From assembly GCA_014382085.1 (NCBI GenBank), contig JACNKJ010000132.1, positions 1 through 13,463 of the forward strand: 13,463 nucleotides of DNA. Reading direction: 5' to 3'. Below, one piece after another: positions 7,101 through 11,476 of the stretch (positions are counted from its first letter, which is position 1; every line of letters starts with the position of its first letter). Origin of the DNA: a bacterium (GTDB lineage Bacteria; Krumholzibacteriota; Krumholzibacteriia; JACNKJ01). The notes under the pieces are model-generated. The model saw only the letters and a program-made list of their open reading frames with translations. It ran no database searches and was not told the origin of the DNA. A program made the translations under genes and the position numbers.

Positions 7101-9912
7101 GCTTAGGCTTGAGTACCGAGCCTATGACAGCAGCTACAACTCCACGGAAACTCATATCCAAATCTCTCAGGACAACGGCAACACCTGGGGGAATCTTTTC
7201 AGGCTCAGCAACACGTCCACCTGGACGCAGCAGTCCTTGGGCTTGAGCTCCTATGTTGGGCCCGCTCCCATTATTCTGCGCATTTACAGCACGGATCGCT
7301 CCGGATCCGGCACCGAACCTTGGTGTAACATCGACAATTTGGCGCTGCTTCCAGACCCCAATAGTGTGGACCAAATCGACTGGTGCGAACTCTTACAGCC
7401 CGATCGAATCTGGCTCACCGTCGGACAGACCAGTGCGGGAATCACCGCTCAAGTTTTTGAGGAAGGCCTCACCGACGCCGAAGGTCAGGGCGCGGGCATC
7501 CTCGCACAGGTCGGAAGCGCGCAGGCGGGTAGTCATCCCAGGAACATGCCCGACGATTGGTCCTGGGCAACGGCGACCTATGCAGGAGATAGCGACGACG
7601 ACAGTATGGATCTCTACTCCGGCACCCTCACGGGTGGAGCGGTTGGTGATTATGACTATGCCTTCCGTTTCTCTCTGGATGGCGGCGAGAGCTGGGTATT
7701 TGCGGACCTCGACGGCAGCGATGTCGGCTCTGGTGGATTCAACTACTACAAGTCGGCGCAATCCGGTGAGCTTGTGGTTACCCTTGAACCCGAGTTGATC
7801 ATCTCGGAAACGAGCATCGAACTGACGCTTCCAGCGGGACAAGCCACAAGCAGGGCGATCACTATCGGCAACGATGGCATAGGGCCCCTGATCTATGTTG
7901 CGCAGGAAAGTGAGACACCTCCCGACGCGACGGAAATCACTTGGCTTGGCGTGAGCCCCTTAAGTGACACTCTCGCCCCCAACGAGTTCAGTGAAATTGT
8001 TGTTTCTTTGGACGCCACGAACCTTGAGGCCGGCGAAATCTATGCGGCCTACGTGGTTCTATTCACCAATGATCCGGATCACACGGAGATCGACATCCCA
8101 GTAACTGTGAATGTGGTATCGCCCAGCGCGCCGCACCTAAGCGGCACCGTGTTGGACGTGGCCCAGCAGAGCATGGATGAAACGGTCTTCATTGAAGTTT
8201 ATGACGGCGCAAGCTTAGTTGCCGAAACCACGGCCGGCTCGGACGGCTATTACATCATTTTCGGCATTCCGGAAGGAAGCTACGAGGTGAGGGCATTCTC
8301 CGACGGATACTATCCTGAGGAATTGCCCTCGGATTTCCCGGCCTCGGACGTCAACTTCACCTTGCATCGAGTACCTTGGTTCACGCCCACGAACACCAAC
8401 GTGAACTTTTACGGCGCGAGCAGTCTTTTGGACGGCCTTCCCCTGGCTGCCGGAGACGTGGTGACGGTGCAGGATCCTGCCGGCATTCTCTGCGGTGCTT
8501 ACTACGTGCGGGTTTCCGGACACTACGGTTTCCTGCATGCCTATGGCGACGACGTCACCACCCCCGATGTGGATGAAGGCGCCGAACCCGGTGACACCAT
8601 GGAATTCCGAATCAATGGTCAACCCGCTCTAGCCTTGGGGCCGGACGATCCCATTTGGGCCAGCGACGGCGACCTGCGTAACGTGGAACTAAGCGGTGTT
8701 TCCACCGACCAGGACCTGCTCTATCTGGATGCGGGGTGGAACCTGATTTCCTTCAACCGCATGGCTGTGAACGACAGCGTGCCGAATATCCTCGCCGAGC
8801 TTATCGATGAAGGCAACCTAGTTATCCTCTCAAGCTTCGATCAAAGCTGGGGTGGCGCGCTCACCTATGACCCTGCGAACCCTGAATTCAGTGATCTATG
8901 GTTCATGGATCCTGAGCACGGCTATTGGCTCAAGACACTCGTGGAAGACACTTTGACGGTCACAGGCGAATCGTTCTGGCCCGACAATCCTTTGGCACTT
9001 GAAGCGTATTGGAACCTGGTCTCCTACTTGCCCGAGGAAAGCCGCGAAGTCGAACGAGCCTTGGCTAGCATCGACGGGCTCTATGAGTTGGTCAGCGGAT
9101 TCGACGGCGGCGCACTCACCTACGTGCCCGGCGAGGATCCCTTCAACACCTTGGACGTGCTGAGCAATGGATTTGGGTATTGGATCAAAATGCTCTACCC
9201 AGCCGACCTCAGCTACAACTTCGTGCCCGGCGCTTTCCGCGACTTCCCCGCCTGGGATCCCGCGCGGGAATTCGCCGGAGGGGATCGTGATTTTGCCACC
9301 ACTCCCTGGTGGGACAGTTTCTTCGGTGAAGTCCGAGTGAATGGCAATCCCCTACCTCAGGGAGAAGTCCTGGATGCCTACGATCCCGACGGCGTTCTCT
9401 GCGGACAATTCACCGTTGATAGTGAGGGCTTCTATGGCTTCATGCCCGTCTACGGGGACGATCCGAACACCGAGGCTGACGAGGGAGCCGAGATCGACGA
9501 TATCATTTCCATTCATTGGGATGGTCATGTGATAGCCGTGGCACCGGCCGAAATGGCCTGGCAGGGATCTCAGATCCTTCATCGCATGGACATTGACGGA
9601 ATCGTCACAGCCATTGATGAGGAGGCTTTGCCGCAGATCACTCGCCTGCATAGAGCCTATCCCAATCCTTTCAACCCCAAGACCACGATTCGCTACGAAC
9701 TGGCGAAGGATACGCAGGTGAGTTTGCGCATCTTCGACGCTTCGGGACGCATGGTGAGCGTACTCGTGAACGGACGCGAAGATGCGGGACGCAAAGAGGT
9801 GAACTGGATGGGCCGCGATGATGCGGGCCGCCCACTGCCTTCGGGTATATACTTCTACCGCTTCGAAGCGGACGGCATCGTGGAAAGCCAGAAAATGCTT
9901 TTGCTCAAGTGA
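1156..9912 (+). CDS. Giant exported multi-domain repeat protein (FnIII / MAM-like) with sorting domain
   Basis: This 2918-residue protein is probably surface-attached or released. MRHVILAVLITLLCGVGMSAG is a signal peptide without a usable lipobox. Residues 46-2073 are five triads, each a fibronectin type III domain, a beta-sandwich A (about 155 residues) and a beta-sandwich B (about 155 residues). A modules carry YPFFDDME, SWSDSP, DGG and DGWHIDDI motifs, resembling the MAM-like / choice-of-anchor domains of immune inhibitor A-type proteins. Then follow an unnamed beta domain (2074-2213, with YDYAFRFSLDGG), an Ig-like domain (2214-2328), a carboxypeptidase-regulatory-like domain (2329-2407), a C1-D1-D2-C2 duplication (2408-2813) and a sorting domain (2814-2918). 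I see no protease or glycosidase motif, so adhesion, matrix or ligand binding is inferred rather than shown. The gene ends at its own stem-loop terminator. The frame is intact throughout, with no sign of decay. Confidence 0.92.
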   Translation: MRHVILAVLITLLCGVGMSAGLEPGVMDLYPIVDPILTSEMPTEHSTVLGQHSIELNWSYYQDPTCASYLLSYRLPDGGEEQNIQLFDPTLSSRTVDGLNLGTEYEFRITALSASRQTLALSQWQRGGTRANDYPFSDGMEGVLDAWDLLNTDWDTTSSWAHGGSISWTDSPDENYPNLASLDLVTSINLMTALKPVLEFWHYYNIQTDGDFGYLEVSEDGGANWTRVYAITGSSGAWLRERIDLSPYRGNVNLKIRWQLSTNATGVSDGWYVDDVSIGETPYATIALPLHDDVNDAVHSDSLWFNSSWATVPGGVGGGYYFTDSPNGDFADYLSTKMTSVADLDLSSATNPWILFQHRLDLDFQNEARVEVSIDGGANWTVVKEWVGPATVSEWTRVHVDLSEYAGGDLRTRFHLINLGVDSGDGWDIDEINLADLPESLTLSLDVNHYNYVDLSWTEFAGGGFDSYEIYRDTAPDFVLGGDLLATFNGVGETEYSESVDPAETYYYQVFVRHTEGSYLAQSNVVERLPFELPLLSYPFFDDMESGDINFQPESPWALTEESAYSGTHSWSDSPSGNYANNTNSSLVFHVDLAGGSSNRPELSFQQLYGFEEATDYGYVDVSIDGGSTFNPIYYVSGSGGGWNPASVDLTDYRNQVLILRFRVSTSASGQADGWHIDDIKVAENTDAVPTFEFVDNFNDSLDTHGWWIPGPFKWVEPSGNGSRYWSNRVAGIANFYPSTSMMILGRSMDLSSAVNPQIFLRYRSYFSSYNSANSYLQISTDEGDTWTSLFTFTSEASWTDQQLDISAYAGSGSALFRFLCYDGDPGANNPWLDLEDFSVSDLPQDVTLSLSDEQDYQCTISWTENVEGDFDRYVVKRSTSTPVTLASETIAEIHTAGTSSHDDTDISPYDVFYYRVFVYDELGVVSTGSNEVLREAIELPTLAYPFYDDMESGSGNFLAELPWSLSNEMAYSGAFSWSDSPGELYANSIDLSFVMQIDLSAGEAVRPELSFRHHYGLETNADWGQVDASTDGGLNFQPIYYMSGSSGEWRETRIDLTEYRGTTLQLRFRISTNASGQADGWHIDDISVDECSTVALAYPFVDAFEDSAQSHSDWLMGAFAWSSPSDDGSHYFSNRSTGSSANFYPGHTIMSLGAPLNFGGAVEPQLYMKFRSYDSSYNSAETYLQISSNGGETWGTLQHLPSTSNWASTQLDLESYEGQENVLLRVYSYDGDGGATNPWMDFDDFVVKNQPEDVTLSLTENQAYQCTLDWTASVDPTFDRYVVKRSATTPVTLANTTLAEIDVAGTTTFTDEGLSPYDVYYYKIFTYDELGLYSDGSNEVMREGLEPPLLSYPFFDDMEAGSGNFLADTPWAISDESSHSGDWSWTDSPGGNYENNVVSSLAMRVDLSGGVATHPELSFMEQYGFETNSDWGFVDVSTDGGDSWIPIYFITGNNGGWTKARIDLVDYRGQVLYLRFRMSTGPSGQADGWHVDDIRLDENDPLPAIYPFVDAFDDSASTHNNWLPSAFKWTSPSDDGTPYWSNMATGSTGNSYPGFAGLAMASYLDFSEADEPQARMRYRAYNSSYNSAETYLRVSQDDGLTWPTVYQFPSNGDWTDLQLDLSSYAGPEPVLLRFYSYDGDSGGSNPWFEVENFSVSDQPDDVILSIADNQPYEVTLEWTPSEEANFDRYVLMRSATTPVTLSSTTLATIEALEDTTFTDTGLDPDEIFYYKVFTFDDLDLYSDGSNEVQRGMSELPLLAYPFFDDMEMGGGNFVPELPWTLTDETAFSGDYSWSDSPYGNYENSVNKSLNLRIDMGGAGAVRPVLSFMHRYGFETNADWGFVDISTDGGSNYTTIYYLTGSKGEWSEAEIDLTDYRGQVAILRFRLNTGASGQADGWHIDDIQIAESPVTIIHYPFVDSGDEEPFSEDIWISGAFARTTPSGDGSYYWSNRPTGEDPDFNGSNVAMVLGGSMDLSSALSPELRLEYRAYDSSYNSTETHIQISQDNGNTWGNLFRLSNTSTWTQQSLGLSSYVGPAPIILRIYSTDRSGSGTEPWCNIDNLALLPDPNSVDQIDWCELLQPDRIWLTVGQTSAGITAQVFEEGLTDAEGQGAGILAQVGSAQAGSHPRNMPDDWSWATATYAGDSDDDSMDLYSGTLTGGAVGDYDYAFRFSLDGGESWVFADLDGSDVGSGGFNYYKSAQSGELVVTLEPELIISETSIELTLPAGQATSRAITIGNDGIGPLIYVAQESETPPDATEITWLGVSPLSDTLAPNEFSEIVVSLDATNLEAGEIYAAYVVLFTNDPDHTEIDIPVTVNVVSPSAPHLSGTVLDVAQQSMDETVFIEVYDGASLVAETTAGSDGYYIIFGIPEGSYEVRAFSDGYYPEELPSDFPASDVNFTLHRVPWFTPTNTNVNFYGASSLLDGLPLAAGDVVTVQDPAGILCGAYYVRVSGHYGFLHAYGDDVTTPDVDEGAEPGDTMEFRINGQPALALGPDDPIWASDGDLRNVELSGVSTDQDLLYLDAGWNLISFNRMAVNDSVPNILAELIDEGNLVILSSFDQSWGGALTYDPANPEFSDLWFMDPEHGYWLKTLVEDTLTVTGESFWPDNPLALEAYWNLVSYLPEESREVERALASIDGLYELVSGFDGGALTYVPGEDPFNTLDVLSNGFGYWIKMLYPADLSYNFVPGAFRDFPAWDPAREFAGGDRDFATTPWWDSFFGEVRVNGNPLPQGEVLDAYDPDGVLCGQFTVDSEGFYGFMPVYGDDPNTEADEGAEIDDIISIHWDGHVIAVAPAEMAWQGSQILHRMDIDGIVTAIDEEALPQITRLHRAYPNPFNPKTTIRYELAKDTQVSLRIFDASGRMVSVLVNGREDAGRKEVNWMGRDDAGRPLPSGIYFYRFEADGIVESQKMLLLK
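1291..2478 (+). repeat. Repeat triad 1 (FnIII-A1-B1), the divergent first copy
   Basis: FnIII 1 is at 1291-1545, A1 at 1546-2013 and B1 at 2014-2478 (residues 46-441). This copy is the least like the others. A1 ends in GVSDGWYVDDVSI instead of GQADGWHIDDI. B1 lacks the SSYNSAETYL motif of later B modules and instead has DSGDGWDIDEI, which is the A-type ending. The FnIII also lacks the FDRYVVKR strand shared by copies 3 and 4. Confidence 0.75.
2479..3693 (+). repeat. Repeat triad 2 (FnIII-A2-B2)
   Basis: FnIII 2 is at 2479-2757, A2 at 2758-3222 and B2 at 3223-3693 (residues 442-846). A2 has the full YPFFDDMESG, SWSDSP and GQADGWHIDDI set. B2 has SSYNSANSYLQIS and YDGDPGANNPW. Its FnIII is intermediate between copy 1 and copies 3-5. 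Confidence 0.8.
3694..4917 (+). repeat. Repeat triad 3 (FnIII-A3-B3)
   Basis: FnIII 3 is at 3694-3978, A3 at 3979-4440 and B3 at 4441-4917 (residues 847-1254). It is 1224 bases long, the same as triad 4. Shared motifs are FDRYVVKRS in the FnIII, ETNADWG and GQADGWHIDDI in A3, and YDSSYNSAETYLQIS with YDGDGGATNPW in B3. Confidence 0.82.
4918..6141 (+). repeat. Repeat triad 4 (FnIII-A4-B4)
   Basis: FnIII 4 is at 4918-5202, A4 at 5203-5667 and B4 at 5668-6141 (residues 1255-1662). It is 1224 bases long. It keeps VTLSLTENQAYQ and FDRYVVKRSATTPVTL in the FnIII, GQADGWHVDDI in A4, and NSSYNSAETYLRVS with YDGDSGGSNPW in B4. Confidence 0.82.
6142..7374 (+). repeat. Repeat triad 5 (FnIII-A5-B5), the last copy
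   Basis: FnIII 5 is at 6142-6426, A5 at 6427-6888 and B5 at 6889-7374 (residues 1663-2073). The FnIII and A5 are typical (FDRYVLMRSATTPVTL, GQADGWHIDDI). B5 has drifted: the YDGD-G-NPW block has become YSTDRSGSGTEPW, and the module leads directly into an unrelated domain instead of another FnIII. Confidence 0.78.
8401..9594 (+). repeat. Mirror-arranged duplication C1-D1-D2-C2 inside the giant protein
   Basis: C1 (core 8401-8697) and C2 (core 9313-9594) share a stretch of the form G-x-PLxxGxV...DPxGxLCG...GxYGF...YGDD...DEGAE, ending about 40 residues later in a short hydrophobic strand. Between them are two WNL repeats. D1 (8704-8976) starts AGWNLISF and ends HGYWLKTL. D2 (8977-9225) starts YWNLVSY and ends FGYWIKML, and both contain a GGALTY box. 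The C modules flank the tandem D modules symmetrically. The function is unknown. These may form a rigid stalk near the sorting domain. Confidence 0.7.
9595..9909 (+). other. C-terminal sorting domain of the giant protein (T9SS type A / FlgD-Ig-like)
   Basis: The last ~105 residues contain AYPNPFNPKTTIRYEL, VSLRIFDASGRMV, WMGRDDAGRPLPSGIYFY and end in KMLLLK. This is the signature of the 'Por secretion system C-terminal sorting domain' as found across FCB phyla, which also overlaps the FlgD Ig-like family. By known function of such tails, it would direct outer-membrane translocation and then be cleaved or anchored. No secretion machinery gene is in the window, so the route is inferred. Confidence 0.75.
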
Positions 9913-9931
9913 TCCCACTCGAGCAATCGGG

Positions 9932-9970
9932 CCCGGCGGCAGGAACTCCCATCGCCTGTCGCCGGGTTTT
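9932..9970 (+). terminator. Stem-loop terminator after the giant gene
   Basis: CCCGGCGGCAGG (9932-9943) pairs with CCTGTCGCCGGG (9955-9966) over 12 positions with one G-U pair and an 11-base loop. TTTT (9967-9970) follows directly. It lies 20 bases after the stop codon and separates the giant gene from the PNGase gene. Confidence 0.75.
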
Positions 9971-9984
9971 CCCTTTCAGGCAGG

Positions 9985-10013
9985 TCGATCTGGAGTCCTG
10001 GTTGTGATAGAAT
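9985..10013 (+). promoter_or_regulatory. Candidate extended -10 promoter of the PNGase gene
   Basis: TGATAGAAT at 10005-10013 combines a TG extension with a one-mismatch -10 box (TAGAAT). A weak -35 (TCGATC, three matches) lies 17 bases upstream at 9985-9990. It sits after the stem-loop terminator and would start transcription near 10020, downstream of the rejected TTG start at 10017. Confidence 0.4.
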
Positions 10014-10058
10014 GGATTGGCCATGACCACCCTTCACAATCGCTTCAGGGAGATCCAC

Positions 10059-11405
10059 ATGATTGCACGCATCCTAATCGTCGTAGCGACGGGGCTCCTG
10101 ATCCTCACAGGCAGCGCTTTCGCCGAAGCCTACGAGCGGCCCGACACCACTTGGGTAACTACCTTCGATGAGGAGTTCATCAACTGGGCAACGCCCGTCA
10201 CAAGCACCTTCGACTTCCCGGCCGACGCGGAATCCTACGGCGAGGTGCTTCTCTTCCTAACGATCGGTTGTCCGGAAGCTCCCGGCGATTGCGATCCCTG
10301 GGATCGATACGCCTGGCTCCGCCTAATCGAAGATCTCGGCGGCGGTGACACCCGCGACGTGGAAATCGCCCGCTTCATTACCCCCTACGACATCACCGGA
10401 CCTTCCAATTATCCGGGTAGCTGTCAATGGGTCTACGACCTGACCGACTACAAGTTCTTACTCAAAGATCAGGTGGACCTGAAGCTCTACATCGAATCTT
10501 GGATGGGTAATCTCAAGGGTTGGCTCATCACCTGCGAGTTCGCCTTCGTGCGGGGCTACAATGAGCTCCAGCCATTCGAAATCGTGAATCTCTACCTGGA
10601 TGATTGGATCATCTACGGCAACGACTACTTCGCTCATGAAGCGGAGCTACCTCCGGTGCCTGTCATGATTCCCGCAGAAGCTGCAGCGGCCAAGGTGCGC
10701 ATGGTCACCACCGGTCACGGTTTCGGCTTCGTCGAGAACTGCGCCGAGTTCTGTCCAAAAGATCACTCCATCGTGGCAAACACGGAAACCTACACGCATT
10801 TGCTTTGGAACGGCTGCGCCAACAATCCCTGCAGCCCACAGGGCGGCACCTGGCAGTATCCACGCGCGGGATGGTGCCCAGGCGACAAGGTTACACCCTG
10901 GGACAATGACATCACCTCCTTGCTCACGCCAGGGCAGGAGATGACCTTCGACTACAACATCGAGCAGTATTTCAATCCCTGCAATCCCACGAACCCCGAT
11001 TGCATTCCCGGGCAGACCTGCACCGATTGCAACTACAACGGCACTACACCTCCCAACTGGAAAGTCATGGGACAGTTAATTCTCTATCGTTACGATCCCA
11101 CATCCGCGCCGGGTGGCGCGCCGGTGCCCAAGTTGGAATTGGGGCAGAACTATCCCAATCCCTTCAACCCGACCACGACCTTCTACTACGAGCTTTCCGA
11201 GCCCGGTGAAGTTTCCCTGCGCATCATCAGCGCGGGCGGCCGCATGCTGCGCGAAGTGCTGCGCTATCACGCGGACGGCGGCAGCTATCACTACCTCTGG
11301 GATGGACGTAGCGATGACGGCGAAATCATGCCGTCGGGAGTTTATTTCTACGAAGTCCAGACGGACGATGAACGCCAGTCCCGCAAGATGATCATGCTGC
11401 AGTAG
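10059..11405 (+). CDS. Secreted peptide-N-glycosidase F homologue with C-terminal sorting domain
   Basis: This 448-residue protein is predicted to hydrolyse the amide bond between asparagine and the innermost GlcNAc of N-glycoproteins. A signal peptide (1-22, ending AFA) is followed by the two PNGase F sandwich domains (about 35-345). Diagnostic blocks are CDPWDRY (78-84), EIARFITPY (102-110), LKLYIESW (141-148), NCAEFC (227-232) and RAGWCPG (269-275). By comparison from memory with Elizabethkingia PNGase F, the catalytic acids D60, E118 and E206 correspond to D82, E146 and E230. Its disulfides correspond to C71-C78, C228-C232 and C253-C273. An extra Cys-rich loop lies at 308-324. Residues ~359-448 are a sorting domain like that of the upstream gene. 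The start is set by AGGGAG at 10047-10052, six bases before ATG, and by the signal peptide. Activity is likely but untested. Confidence 0.93.
   Translation: MIARILIVVATGLLILTGSAFAEAYERPDTTWVTTFDEEFINWATPVTSTFDFPADAESYGEVLLFLTIGCPEAPGDCDPWDRYAWLRLIEDLGGGDTRDVEIARFITPYDITGPSNYPGSCQWVYDLTDYKFLLKDQVDLKLYIESWMGNLKGWLITCEFAFVRGYNELQPFEIVNLYLDDWIIYGNDYFAHEAELPPVPVMIPAEAAAAKVRMVTTGHGFGFVENCAEFCPKDHSIVANTETYTHLLWNGCANNPCSPQGGTWQYPRAGWCPGDKVTPWDNDITSLLTPGQEMTFDYNIEQYFNPCNPTNPDCIPGQTCTDCNYNGTTPPNWKVMGQLILYRYDPTSAPGGAPVPKLELGQNYPNPFNPTTTFYYELSEPGEVSLRIISAGGRMLREVLRYHADGGSYHYLWDGRSDDGEIMPSGVYFYEVQTDDERQSRKMIMLQ
11133..11402 (+). other. C-terminal sorting domain of the PNGase
   Basis: Residues 359-448 contain QNYPNPFNPTTTFYYEL, VSLRIISAGGRML, WDGRSDDGEIMPSGVYFY and end in KMIMLQ. 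The spacing of these blocks matches the tail of the giant protein, so both are probably exported by the same machinery. Elizabethkingia PNGase F, as I recall it, ends before any such tail. Confidence 0.75.
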
Positions 11406-11430
11406 CAATCATTTTCGCTTCCAACAAGAA

Positions 11431-11459
11431 AGCCCCCGTCATCGGACGGGGGCTTTTTT
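11431..11459. terminator. Bidirectional-looking terminator between convergent genes
   Basis: AGCCCCCGTC (11431-11440) pairs perfectly with GACGGGGGCT (11445-11454) around an ATCG tetraloop. Five T residues follow at 11455-11459 on the + strand. On the - strand the stem is followed by TTCTTGTT, a weaker T-rich tract. It lies 26 bases after the PNGase stop and 22 bases after the cytochrome stop, so it can serve both. Confidence 0.88.
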
Positions 11460-11476
11460 ATTGTGATCCCAAGAAA

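Noticed and set aside
1291..7374. Many N-x-S/T sequons in the giant protein as targets of the adjacent PNGase
   Set aside because: The repeats are rich in Asn, Ser and Thr, so sequons are expected by composition. No oligosaccharyltransferase is in the window, and no evidence shows that this bacterium makes N-glycans cleavable by PNGase F.
10017..10058. TTG (10017) or ATG (10023) as start of the PNGase gene
   Set aside because: Both add a charged stretch before the signal peptide and lie at or just beyond the predicted transcription start. The ATG at 10059 has AGGGAG at good spacing.
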